In this document: one piece after another, positions 44,646-52,623 of the stretch
How positions within the stretch are numbered: position 1 is the stretch's first letter
Layout: each line of letters starts with the position of its first letter
Assembly (NCBI RefSeq): GCF_037911135.1
Contig: NZ_JBBLYU010000001.1
Location: forward strand, 1,798,001-1,862,000
Length of the DNA: 64,000 bases
Source: Phaeobacter sp. A36a-5a
GTDB lineage: Bacteria; Pseudomonadota; Alphaproteobacteria; Rhodobacterales; Rhodobacteraceae
Reading direction: 5' to 3'
Position numbers and translations under genes: made by a program
The notes under the pieces: model-generated
The model's database searches: none
What the model was told of the DNA's origin: nothing
The model's input: the letters and a program-made list of their open reading frames with translations, nothing else

Positions 44646-45728
44646 TTAGCCGAGAACGCGGTCGCGCTGGGTGCGATAGGCACCTTCAGATTTGGTGATC
44701 CAGCCCGAAGAGGCTTTCATCGACGCTTCGACGCTGTTGCGGATTTTTGCGAACAGCTCGTCACCCATGAACTCGTCCAGGGTTTCCTTGGTCGCGGAGC
44801 CAAAGGCATCCCAGACGCTGTCAGGGAATTCCAGGGTCTTCACGCCACCGGTCTGCAGACGCTGAAGAGCCGCACCGTGGTTGTTCATGAACTGCGACAG
44901 GCTCCACTGGTGACCTTCGGCCGCCGCGATTTCGATGATTTTCTGATGCGCGGGCGACAGGCTGTCGAACACGTCACGGTTGGTCGCCACGGACAGCGCC
45001 GCACCCGGCTCATGGAAACCGGAGGTGTAGTAGACCTTGGTGATTTCCTGGAAGCCCATCTTCTCATCTGCCCAGGGGCCGATCCACTCGGTGCCGTCGA
45101 TCGCACCGGAGGACAGCGCCTGATACACTTCGGAGCCGGGAATGTTCTGAACCGATGCGCCCAGTTTGCCGAGCGCCTTGCCGCCCAGACCCGGCATACG
45201 GAACTTCAGACCGTTGAAATCTTCGGGGCTGTTGATTTCCTTGTTGAACCAGCCGCCGGCCTGAGGGCCAGTGTTGCCGCCAAGGAAGGATTTCAGACCG
45301 AAGATCTGGCCCAGCTCATCATGCAGGGCCATGCCTTCGCCCTGGTAGTACCAGTTCACCAGTTCCTGCGGCGTCATGCCGAAAGGCACGGCAGTGAAAT
45401 AGGCATAGGCCGGGTGCTGGCCGGTGAAATAATAGTCGGCACCGTGGTACATGTCGGCCTGACCGGCGGTCACCGCGTCAAATACCTCAAATGCACCAAC
45501 CAGTTCGCCGGAAGCTTTGAGGTCGATGGTCAGGTCGCCATCGGACATGGCGGTGATCGAATCTGCGACGCGCTGTGCGGAGTCATGAACGCCCGCGGCG
45601 CCACGGCCCCAGGTGGTGACCATGGTCAGGGTACGCTTGCCCTGCGCATAAGCCGGTGCGGCCAGAGTGGTTGCTGCAGCGGCGCTGCCCCCCAGCGCGG
45701 ATGTCTTCAAAAAGGAACGACGATCCAT
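44646..45728 (-). CDS. TRAP transporter substrate-binding protein (DctP type), Tat-exported
   Basis: 360 residues. The N-terminus MDRRSFLKTSALGG has a twin-arginine motif and cleavage near APAYAQ. The mature protein matches the TakP/mannitol-chloroaromatic branch: AGQADMYHGADYYF, FRMPGLGGKALGKLGA and the ligand-site segment SGAIDGTEWIGPW, with Arg in the FRMPG segment as the likely carboxylate contact. The TakP branch binds 2-oxo acids, so an organic acid is likely. It is the first gene of the P-Q-M operon, divergent from a Cache-domain kinase. Confidence 0.92.
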   Translation of the reverse strand: MDRRSFLKTSALGGSAAAATTLAAPAYAQGKRTLTMVTTWGRGAAGVHDSAQRVADSITAMSDGDLTIDLKASGELVGAFEVFDAVTAGQADMYHGADYYFTGQHPAYAYFTAVPFGMTPQELVNWYYQGEGMALHDELGQIFGLKSFLGGNTGPQAGGWFNKEINSPEDFNGLKFRMPGLGGKALGKLGASVQNIPGSEVYQALSSGAIDGTEWIGPWADEKMGFQEITKVYYTSGFHEPGAALSVATNRDVFDSLSPAHQKIIEIAAAEGHQWSLSQFMNNHGAALQRLQTGGVKTLEFPDSVWDAFGSATKETLDEFMGDELFAKIRNSVEASMKASSGWITKSEGAYRTQRDRVLG

Positions 45729-45980
45729 AGGTTTCTCCTCCCATTTAATTGGATTGCCCCGGGTCTGTGCCCGAGGCGGGTCTTGTCGAGTGACGCAAGC
45801 CTAGCTGTACGCTGCGTCATGTGAATACCTACTACTGCGTAGAAAACCGCATTTTGGACAAATTATTTGGCCAAAATCTGGGCAGCCTGTGACAACCGCC
45901 AAGGCCGATCCCGAGAATTGCGCGCTGAGCGCAGCTGTGGGGGCTTTGATTCTCCGGGCGGATTGCGTAACGATTCGACC
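45729..45980. promoter_or_regulatory. Divergent control region between the TRAP operon and the two-component system
   Basis: 252 bp shared by two divergent units. It contains a perfect inverted repeat TGACGCA-N15-TGCGTCA (45791-45819). Ten bp further on is CTAC-N6-GTAG (45829-45842). Both are well placed to be operators for the TRAP genes. A LuxR-type regulator encoded nearby is one candidate binder. Confidence 0.5.
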
Positions 45981-47414
45981 ATGCAGCTGATCCCCCAATT
46001 CTTGCGACCCAACTACGCCCAGAAGCTGTCCCTGCTGGCGACGCTGCCGCTGATCGTGGCCGGGGCCGCCATTGCCGTGCTGGTCTCCGTGCAGTCGCGC
46101 GCATTGGCCGAACGCGAGATCAAAGCGTTGGAACAGCAGCTGTTGCAGGCCAAGATGGCCGAGCTGCGCAACTATGTGACCCAGGCCCGCAATGGGTTTT
46201 CGCACATCTACGGTCTGGCGGCGCCAGATGACGAGGAGGCCAAGGAAAAGGTCACCCAGATCCTCAGTGCAATGATCTATGACCGCGACGGGTTTTTCTT
46301 TGTCTATGACTACGACGGCACCAATCTGGTTAGCCCGCGCCAGACCGAGTTCATCAACAACAACTGGAAGGGGCTGACCGATAGCCGCGGCACACCGGTC
46401 GTGGATGAATTCATCCGCTTGGCCCGTCAGGGCGCCGGATGGCACACGTTTATGTGGGAGAAACCCTCAACCGGCGAAGAGGCGCAGATGGTTGCCTATG
46501 TGCTGGGCTTGCAGGACTGGCAATGGGCCATCGGCACCGGGGTGTTCATTGACGATGTGCTGGCCTCTGTCGCGGCCTCGCGCGCCGAGGTCGAGACCCG
46601 TGTGCGCCGTACGTTCTACTACATCGGTGGCATCACCCTGTTTGCACTGGGGCTGGTCTTCGCCTCCGGCATGGTGCTGAACATCCGCGAGCGTCGTCTG
46701 GCGGACGCCAAGTTGAAAGAGCTGACCCAGCGGGTTTTCGACGCCCAGGAGGAAGAGCGCGGCCGGGTGGCGCGCGAGCTGCACGACGGGATCAGTCAGC
46801 TCCTCGTCGGGGTGCGTTACGCGCTGGACAACGCGCGCAGACGCCTGTCGCGGGGAGATTTTGACCGTGTCGAGGATCCGCTGAACAAAGGGATCTCGCA
46901 TCTGGGCACCGCCATCACCGAGGTGCGCCGCATCAGCCGCGACCTGCGCCCCGGTGTGCTGGATGATCTCGGCCTTGGCCCGGCGCTGAAGGCACTGACC
47001 GATGATTTCGCCGCACGCACCGGCATCGAGACCCGTTTCAGCACTGTCGTGTTCCGCAACCGTCTGGACGGGGATGCCAAGATTGCGCTCTATCGGATCG
47101 CGCAGGAAGCGCTCACCAATATCGAACGCCACGCCGAGGCGACGGAGGTCACCATGGATCTGCGCGGGCACGCGCGCGGCGCCACTATGCGGATCACCGA
47201 CAATGGCCGCGGCCTGCCGCCGGTTCAGGACCGCAGCGGGCCCGGCATCGGGCTGCGCAATATGCAGGAACGAATCGAACAGCTTGACGGCACCCTCAGG
47301 ATTTTGTCATCACGGGGCACGCAAAGCGGCACCGTGATCGAGGTCCTGCTGCCGCTGAGCCATCTGCTGCCCCCGGGTGATGCCTCCAAACCGGCGTCCA
47401 AGCGGGTGTCCTGA
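45981..47414 (+). CDS. Cache-domain sensor histidine kinase (NarL-type partner)
   Basis: 477 residues. Transmembrane helix 1 is at about 18-36, a periplasmic single Cache domain at about 45-200 (FFFVYDYDGTNLVSPRQTEFINN, then WAIGTGVFIDDV) and helix 2 at about 210-232. A HisKA_3 dimerisation domain follows, with the phospho-acceptor in RVARELHDGISQLL, and then an HATPase domain (EALTNIERHAEA, ITDNGRGLP, GIGLRNMQERIEQL). Cache domains often bind small organic acids. Being divergent from a TRAP operon, it may sense that transporter's substrate. It is 91 bp upstream of its response regulator. Confidence 0.93.
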   Translation: MQLIPQFLRPNYAQKLSLLATLPLIVAGAAIAVLVSVQSRALAEREIKALEQQLLQAKMAELRNYVTQARNGFSHIYGLAAPDDEEAKEKVTQILSAMIYDRDGFFFVYDYDGTNLVSPRQTEFINNNWKGLTDSRGTPVVDEFIRLARQGAGWHTFMWEKPSTGEEAQMVAYVLGLQDWQWAIGTGVFIDDVLASVAASRAEVETRVRRTFYYIGGITLFALGLVFASGMVLNIRERRLADAKLKELTQRVFDAQEEERGRVARELHDGISQLLVGVRYALDNARRRLSRGDFDRVEDPLNKGISHLGTAITEVRRISRDLRPGVLDDLGLGPALKALTDDFAARTGIETRFSTVVFRNRLDGDAKIALYRIAQEALTNIERHAEATEVTMDLRGHARGATMRITDNGRGLPPVQDRSGPGIGLRNMQERIEQLDGTLRILSSRGTQSGTVIEVLLPLSHLLPPGDASKPASKRVS

Positions 47415-47505
47415 GCCAATCGGCGCTCTTGCCAGACTGTCGCCGCCGCACCGGTGGATGCACGCGACGGGCTGGACCGCGCCACGCCAAATGAGGGGGG
47501 AGACC

Positions 47506-48150
47506 ATGCCAAATACCATTCGCGTTCTGATCGTTGACGATCACCCGATGGTCGCCGAGGGCATTCAATCCATCCTTGAAAGCTATGACGATATCGAGGT
47601 TGTCGGCATCCCCTGCAACGGCGAAGAGGCGGTGGCCGAGGCCCGCGCGCTGAAACCCGATGTGATCCTGATGGATCTAAATATGCCGAAACTGGGCGGG
47701 TTGAGCGCCACGGAAATCATCCTCGAGCAGACCCCTGCCACCCGCATCCTGATCCTGTCCATGCACGACAGCCCCGAATATATCTCCAGCGCGCTGGCGC
47801 ATGGGGCCATGGGCTATGTGCTGAAAGATGTCCCAACCGAGGAGATCCGCCAGGCCATCGACACGGTGATGCGTGGCGAGACATATCTCTGCACCGGCGC
47901 CGAAGGCTCGCTGAAGCCCAAGGACGACCCCGCCCGCGAGGCGCTGACCGGACGTGAGCAGACCATTCTGCTCGAACTCGCACAGGGTAAATCCAACAAG
48001 GACGTTGCCCTGGCGCTGGATATCTCGGTGCGCACCGTGGAAACCCATCGCAAGAACATCAAACGCAAGCTTGGCATTTCCTCGACCGCCGGTCTCACAC
48101 GCTACGCGCTGGAACATGGCGTGCTGCAGGGCACCGGTCACAGTTTCTGA
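47506..48150 (+). CDS. NarL/FixJ-type response regulator
   Basis: 214 residues. The receiver domain (1-125) has LIVDDHPMVAEGI, the phospho-Asp in VILMDLNMPKLGG and the Lys in GYVLKDVP. The LuxR-type helix-turn-helix (about 150-205) has LTGREQTILLELAQGKSNKDVAL and SVRTVETHRKNIKRKL. I start at 47506, which has GAGGGGGGAG upstream. It pairs with the preceding Cache kinase and probably controls the TRAP operon or itself. Confidence 0.93.
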   Translation: MPNTIRVLIVDDHPMVAEGIQSILESYDDIEVVGIPCNGEEAVAEARALKPDVILMDLNMPKLGGLSATEIILEQTPATRILILSMHDSPEYISSALAHGAMGYVLKDVPTEEIRQAIDTVMRGETYLCTGAEGSLKPKDDPAREALTGREQTILLELAQGKSNKDVALALDISVRTVETHRKNIKRKLGISSTAGLTRYALEHGVLQGTGHSF

Positions 48151-48413
48151 CCCGCCCACCCCGCCGCCTGGTGGCAGAGCTAAAATTGCGCCGCAATGCA
48201 GCAGAAACTCCCGCAAACTAGGTCCGATGCGCCTCGCAATTTGGCAAAACGCCGCCGCGCGCGATCTGACCTTGGCCTTTGGTTCAGGGAGATTTTCGAC
48301 TTTAGGGCCGAAGTGGTCCGATTTTTAGCAGCGCGAAAGGCGAAAATGTCGCAAGGAACCCCGCCAGCGCAACAAAATGTCCGAAACTGGGGTATTTTCG
48401 GTTCACTTCCCTG

Positions 48414-48442
48414 TTGACGCCCCCGGCCACCGGTCCTAAGGT
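48414..48442 (+). promoter_or_regulatory. Predicted promoter of the ilv leader
   Basis: TTGACG (48414-48419), a 17-bp spacer, then TAAGGT (48437-48442). The -35 is good and the -10 weak, as is common in alphaproteobacteria. It would start transcription near 48449, about 22 bp before the leader peptide. The 263 bp between the response regulator and this promoter hold no gene that I can see. Confidence 0.5.
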
Positions 48443-48470
48443 CCGCTGCAACGCTAAAGGAGCCAACACG

Positions 48471-48518
48471 ATGAATATCCTAGTCGTAGTCGTAGGAACC
48501 ACGCGCATGGGCCGGTAA
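48471..48518 (+). CDS. ilv leader peptide (attenuation peptide)
   Basis: A 15-codon reading frame, MNILVVVVGTTRMGR, with a clear AAAGGAG ribosome site 8 nt upstream. Codons 3-8 are Ile, Leu, Val, Val, Val, Val, the products of the pathway that the downstream genes start. A hairpin begins within its last codons and a terminator follows at 48544. This is the classical layout for ribosome-mediated attenuation. It is too short to be called by length-based gene finding. Confidence 0.88.
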   Translation: MNILVVVVGTTRMGR

Positions 48519-48545
48519 CGGTAGACCATAATCGAACCCATGCGC
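48503..48545 (+). promoter_or_regulatory. Antiterminator/pause hairpin of the ilv attenuator
   Basis: GCGCATGGG (48503-48511, inside the leader peptide) pairs perfectly with CCCATGCGC (48537-48545). A ribosome that completes the leader would cover the left arm. A ribosome stalled at the Val codons would leave it mostly free. The right arm shares two bases with the terminator stem, so the two structures compete at least at their junction. Confidence 0.7.
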
Positions 48546-48573
48546 CTCCGACCAGAAATCGGGGGCTTTTTTT
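48544..48573 (+). terminator. ilv attenuator terminator
   Basis: GCCTCCGA, a 7-nt loop, then TCGGGGGC forms an 8-bp stem (one G-U) followed by seven T residues. It lies between the leader peptide and ilvB, 39 bp before the ilvB start, and is expected to stop transcription when branched-chain amino acids are plentiful. Confidence 0.85.
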
Positions 48574-48612
48574 ATGCGAAACGGACGATGCCGCCAATTG
48601 GAGCTAAAGCAG

Positions 48613-50364
48613 ATGAAACGTGAGATGACCGGCGCAAAAATGGTTGTTCAGGCCCTGAAGGATCAGGGGGTGGACACGGTCTTTGGCTACCCCGGCGGTG
48701 CCGTTCTGCCGATCTATGACGAGATCTTTTTGCAGAATGATATCCGGCACATTCTTGTGCGCCATGAACAGGGCGCGGTTCACGCCGCCGAAGGCTATGC
48801 CCGCTCAACCGGCAAGCCCGGTGTTGTTCTGGTGACCTCCGGTCCCGGCGCCACTAATGCGGTGACCGGCCTGACCGACGCGCTGCTGGATTCCATTCCG
48901 CTGGTTGTTCTCACCGGTCAGGTTCCAACCTTCATGATTGGCTCCGATGCCTTTCAGGAAGCCGACACCGTGGGCATCACCCGCCCCTGCACCAAACACA
49001 ACTGGCTGGTGAAAGACACCGAAAAGCTGGCCAGCACCCTGCATGAGGCCTTTCATGTCGCCACCGCGGGTCGTCCCGGCCCGGTGCTGATCGACATCCC
49101 GAAGGATGTGCAGTTTGCCACCGGCACCTATCAGGGGCCGAAACCCGCCGCGTCGCATTACCAGCCGCCGGTGAAGGGCGATCTGGAGGCCATCACCGAG
49201 CTGGTGGCGGCTATGGAAACCGCAAAACGCCCGGTATTCTACACCGGCGGTGGCGTGATCAACTCCGGCCCCGGCGCCAGCCAGCTGCTGCGCGAGCTGG
49301 CCGAGGCCACAGGCATTCCGGTGACCTCCACGCTGATGGGGCTTGGGGCCTATCCGGCCTCGGGCAAGAACTGGCTCGGGATGCTGGGGATGCACGGTCT
49401 TTACGAGGCCAATATGGCCATGCACGGCTGCGACCTGATGATCAATATCGGCGCCCGCTTTGATGACCGCATCACCGGTCGTCTGGATGCCTTCAGCCCG
49501 AAATCGACCAAGGCGCATATCGACATCGACCCCTCGTCGATCAACAAGGTGATCCGCGTCGATATTCCGATCGTCGGCGACATCGGCCACGTGCTGGAAG
49601 ACGTTCTGAAAGTCTGGAAGAGCCGCGGCCGCAAGGTGAACAGCGCTGCCATCGCAAAATGGCAGGAGCAGATCACCGAATGGCGCAATATTCGCTGTCT
49701 GTCCTACACCGCCTCGGAGACCTCCATCAAACCGCAATACGCGCTGGAGCGTCTGGAAGCCCTGACCAAGGACCGCAACCGCTACATCACCACCGAAGTG
49801 GGGCAGCACCAGATGTGGGCCGCACAGTACCTCGGCTTTGAGGATCCCAACCGCTGGATGACCTCCGGTGGTCTGGGCACCATGGGCTATGGCACACCGG
49901 CCTCGATCGGCGTGCAGGTCGCGCACCCCGATGCGCTGGTGATCAACGTCGCCGGTGAGGCCTCCTGGCTGATGAACATGCAGGAGATGGGCACCGCCGT
50001 GCAGTACCGCCTGCCGGTGAAACAGTTCATCCTCAACAATGAACGTCTGGGCATGGTGCGCCAGTGGCAGGAGCTGCTGCACGGCGAACGCTACAGCCAT
50101 TCCTGGTCCGAAGCCCTGCCCGATTTCGTCAAGCTCGCCGAGGCCTTTGGCGCCAAGGGCATCATCTGCAAGGATCCAAAGGATCTGGATGATGCGATCA
50201 TGGAAATGCTCGACTATGACGGGCCGGTGATCTTTGACTGTCTGGTGGAGAAGCACGAAAACTGCTTCCCGATGATCCCCTCGGGCAAGGCGCATAACGA
50301 AATGCTGCTGGGCGATGCCGAGACCCAAGGCGTCATCCAATCCGGCGGCGCGGTGCTGGTTTAA
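48613..50364 (+). CDS. ilvB: Acetolactate synthase large subunit
   Basis: 583 residues. This is the ThDP enzyme for the first step of valine, leucine and isoleucine synthesis. The catalytic Glu is in VRHEQGAVHAAEGYAR, and FAD- and ThDP-domain patterns follow (GGLGTMGYGTPASIG). The Mg/ThDP motif, usually GDGS, reads GEAS in NVAGEASWLMNMQEM, with the later Asn in LNNERLGMV kept. I start at 48613, which has GGAG upstream; an ATG at 48574 lies at the terminator T-run and is unlikely. ilvN follows after 66 bp. Confidence 0.95.
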   Translation: MKREMTGAKMVVQALKDQGVDTVFGYPGGAVLPIYDEIFLQNDIRHILVRHEQGAVHAAEGYARSTGKPGVVLVTSGPGATNAVTGLTDALLDSIPLVVLTGQVPTFMIGSDAFQEADTVGITRPCTKHNWLVKDTEKLASTLHEAFHVATAGRPGPVLIDIPKDVQFATGTYQGPKPAASHYQPPVKGDLEAITELVAAMETAKRPVFYTGGGVINSGPGASQLLRELAEATGIPVTSTLMGLGAYPASGKNWLGMLGMHGLYEANMAMHGCDLMINIGARFDDRITGRLDAFSPKSTKAHIDIDPSSINKVIRVDIPIVGDIGHVLEDVLKVWKSRGRKVNSAAIAKWQEQITEWRNIRCLSYTASETSIKPQYALERLEALTKDRNRYITTEVGQHQMWAAQYLGFEDPNRWMTSGGLGTMGYGTPASIGVQVAHPDALVINVAGEASWLMNMQEMGTAVQYRLPVKQFILNNERLGMVRQWQELLHGERYSHSWSEALPDFVKLAEAFGAKGIICKDPKDLDDAIMEMLDYDGPVIFDCLVEKHENCFPMIPSGKAHNEMLLGDAETQGVIQSGGAVLV

Positions 50365-50430
50365 CCCGGTTCAGGAACAGATACAGCGGGGCGCTATCGC
50401 CCTGCCCCGATTTCTAGGAAAGGGACGTAA

Positions 50431-50991
50431 ATGTCTGCCCTACACATCAAAAAAGGCTCCACCAGCCATTCTGCCTATAACCTGCGCCCGAATTTTTCGG
50501 ATGTTCAGGAACGTCACACCATCACCATTCTGGTGGAAAACGAACCCGGTGTTCTGGCCCGTGTGATCGGCCTGTTCTCGGGTCGGGGTTACAACATCGA
50601 CAGCCTCACCGTGGCCGAGGTCGATCACACCGGCCATCTGTCGCGCATCACCATCGTCACCACCGGCACGCCGCAGGTGATCGAGCAGATCAAGGCGCAG
50701 CTGGGCCGGATCGTTTCGGTACATGAAGTCACCGATCTCACCGTCGCAGGCCCCTTTGTCGAGCGGGAACTCGCCATTGTGAAAGTGGTCGGCGAAGGCG
50801 ACAAGCGCGTGGAAGCCATGCGGTTGGCGGATATTTTCCGCGCCAAGGTTGTCGACACCACGCTCAACAGCTTCATTTTTGAACTGACCGGCGCACCGGA
50901 CAAGATCGACGCCTTTGCCGAGATGATGCGCCCGCTGGGCCTGACCAAGATCGCCCGCACCGGCGTAGCTGCCCTGCTGCGCGGCAATTGA
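50431..50991 (+). CDS. ilvN: Acetolactate synthase small (regulatory) subunit
   Basis: 186 residues. An N-terminal ACT domain (about 25-100, with HTITILVENEPGVLARVIGLFSGRG and YNIDSLTVAEVDHTGHLSRI) is followed by the ALS_ss C-terminal domain. It binds valine, activates the large subunit and confers feedback inhibition. AGGAAAGGGACG precedes the ATG. It ends the operon at a strong terminator. In some annotations this gene is called ilvH. Confidence 0.95.
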   Translation: MSALHIKKGSTSHSAYNLRPNFSDVQERHTITILVENEPGVLARVIGLFSGRGYNIDSLTVAEVDHTGHLSRITIVTTGTPQVIEQIKAQLGRIVSVHEVTDLTVAGPFVERELAIVKVVGEGDKRVEAMRLADIFRAKVVDTTLNSFIFELTGAPDKIDAFAEMMRPLGLTKIARTGVAALLRGN

Positions 50992-51009
50992 TCATTCCGA
51001 CAGGATGAC

Positions 51010-51041
51010 AAAAAGGGCTGCGCCATCGCGCAGCCCTTTTT
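51010..51041. terminator. Intrinsic terminator after ilvN, perfect stem
   Basis: AAAAAGGGCTGCGC, a 4-nt loop, then GCGCAGCCCTTTTT. It is symmetric and lies between ilvN (plus) and a convergent hypothetical gene (minus), so it can serve both. Confidence 0.95.
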
Positions 51042-51096
51042 CGTGTCCCATACAAACTGATCCGATCACGCTCCAGCGGCGGATCCGCTCTGTAGA

Positions 51097-51597
51097 TCAG
51101 CTACGGATCAGCTTTCGATCAGCGCTGCGCCGTTTCGCCTGCGCGCGGGCGTCGCGGGCCTGTTTGTCAGGGAAGGACAAAATGGTCGCGCTGGACGGCT
51201 GGCTATCACCGGCACCACGAACAGGCGCTTTTACCTCATGGGCGTTATGCTCCGGGTAGACCGAGGGATCCACAAACAAGGGATCGTGGCGCGCGTCCTC
51301 CCAGGTCATCACCGTCGCCTCCGAGCGGCTGTTGGGCAGCGATTGGCTGGCTTCATGCTCGGCATCGCCAAGCTTCGCCGCCAGTTCCGGACTCTGGCTT
51401 TCTTGGATGACATGCAGATCGCTGGCGAACCGCAACGCGCCCTTGGTCTCAACCCGAAAAGCGACGCAGTCACCCTTGCGCAGCTCTATGGGTTCATCGA
51501 GCGAGGTCCAGCGATAATATACCAGATCACCGTGATCTTCGCTCCAGATCACCGCCTGCCGCAGATCGTAGTCCGTCCAAAGAACGACGCCAATCAT
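51097..51597 (-). CDS. Conserved hypothetical protein with an N-terminal beta-rich domain
   Basis: 166 residues. The first 75 or so look like a small beta barrel (MIGVVLWTDYDLRQAVIWSE, then DLVYYRW and GDCVAFRVETKGALRFASDL), perhaps related to cold-shock or OB-type folds. The rest is polar, low in hydrophobics and probably disordered, ending in a basic tail (DARAQAKRRSADRK). I start at 51597, with GTGAGG upstream, rather than at a GTG 12 bp earlier. Function unknown. It is divergent from the XRE-type regulator. Confidence 0.65.
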   Translation of the reverse strand: MIGVVLWTDYDLRQAVIWSEDHGDLVYYRWTSLDEPIELRKGDCVAFRVETKGALRFASDLHVIQESQSPELAAKLGDAEHEASQSLPNSRSEATVMTWEDARHDPLFVDPSVYPEHNAHEVKAPVRGAGDSQPSSATILSFPDKQARDARAQAKRRSADRKLIRS

Positions 51598-51750
51598 ATC
51601 ATACCTCACATTGGTCCCGAGCTATTCTGGGATAAATCATGGCAAAGGAACACCAAAAACCTGTAACAAGATCTGTGTCAATTTGTGTCCGGTTTGCGCA
51701 AAATTGATGCTGGATAGCGTCAGATCCTCATGTATTATCTACAAGGGTAT

Positions 51751-51766
51751 TAGGGAGTCCCTAGGG
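51751..51766. promoter_or_regulatory. Palindromic operator-like site upstream of the XRE regulator
   Basis: TAGGGAGTCCCTA (51751-51763) is a perfect 13-bp palindrome, and the next three bases create a second, nested palindrome CCCTAGGG (51759-51766). It lies 56 bp before the TTG start of the regulator, in the divergent promoter region, and is a candidate autoregulatory site. Confidence 0.45.
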
Positions 51767-51818
51767 AAACCACAAGATCTGGTGTAACACCCGGTCCACG
51801 ACACAGAGGGAGCCAATC

Positions 51819-52616
51819 TTGAACCAGGCCGATCGTTCGCCGGCGGAACTGCGCAATATGTTCGGTGCCAACCTGCGTCAACTCGCCAAGGGCTACCGCT
51901 CAATTTCGGATCTGTCTCGACGCCTCGGGATCAATCGCACCCAGTTCAACCGCTACCTGACCGGCGAGAGCTTCCCCCGCCCTGACGTGCTGGACCGGAT
52001 CTGCAATTTCTTTGACGTTGATGCGCGGATTCTGCTGGATCCCGTCGATCAGCTCTCCTGCAAAGGGCAGATCCTTCAGGGGCCGTTCCTCGGCGATTTT
52101 CTTGGCCCCGGCGTTGCCAATGTGACCGAGGCATTCTTTCCCTCCGGCCTCTATCAGTTCGTACGCCGCAGCTTTGTACGCACGGATCGCTATATCCTGG
52201 GGTTGGCGCTGGTCTTTCGCACCGAAGGCATCACCTACCTACGCGGTTATGAAGCGAAATCCGCCATGCGCTACCAGGGCCTGCCGTCGGATCCGCAATC
52301 ACGAGAGTTCCGTGGCTACGCCTCGGCCCATGATGATGGGGTAGCCTTTCTGCTGTCGCGGCGTGGCGGGCGGACCTCCTCCTTCAACTATCTTGCCAAT
52401 GTGCCGTCAATGCAGGCCAACATCTGGGCAGGCTATGTTGCGCGCACCAGCCGCGAAAGCGATACGTCGGACCGGGTAACCCGCATGGTCTATGAACATC
52501 TCGGCCAGGATCCCGCCGCCATCCTCGGCGCCGCGCGCCGGGCCGGGTTCATAGAACAGCATGAGCTGAGCCCGTTTCAGCAGCGGTTGCTCGGCGTGGG
52601 AACCCGGTTTCGCTAG
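51819..52616 (+). CDS. XRE-family helix-turn-helix regulator with C-terminal sensory-like domain
   Basis: 265 residues. The HTH at about 12-65 reads LRQLAKGYRSISDLSRRLGINRTQFNRYLTGESFPRPDVL. The remaining 190 residues have no domain I can name but look globular (FLGDFLGPGVANVTEAFFPSGLY, then YILGLALVFRTEGITYLRGYEAK). A TTG start at 51819 is supported by AGGGAG 7 nt upstream. A palindrome lies in its promoter. Ligand and targets are unknown. Confidence 0.82.
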   Translation: MNQADRSPAELRNMFGANLRQLAKGYRSISDLSRRLGINRTQFNRYLTGESFPRPDVLDRICNFFDVDARILLDPVDQLSCKGQILQGPFLGDFLGPGVANVTEAFFPSGLYQFVRRSFVRTDRYILGLALVFRTEGITYLRGYEAKSAMRYQGLPSDPQSREFRGYASAHDDGVAFLLSRRGGRTSSFNYLANVPSMQANIWAGYVARTSRESDTSDRVTRMVYEHLGQDPAAILGAARRAGFIEQHELSPFQQRLLGVGTRFR

Positions 52617-52623
52617 CTGCCGC

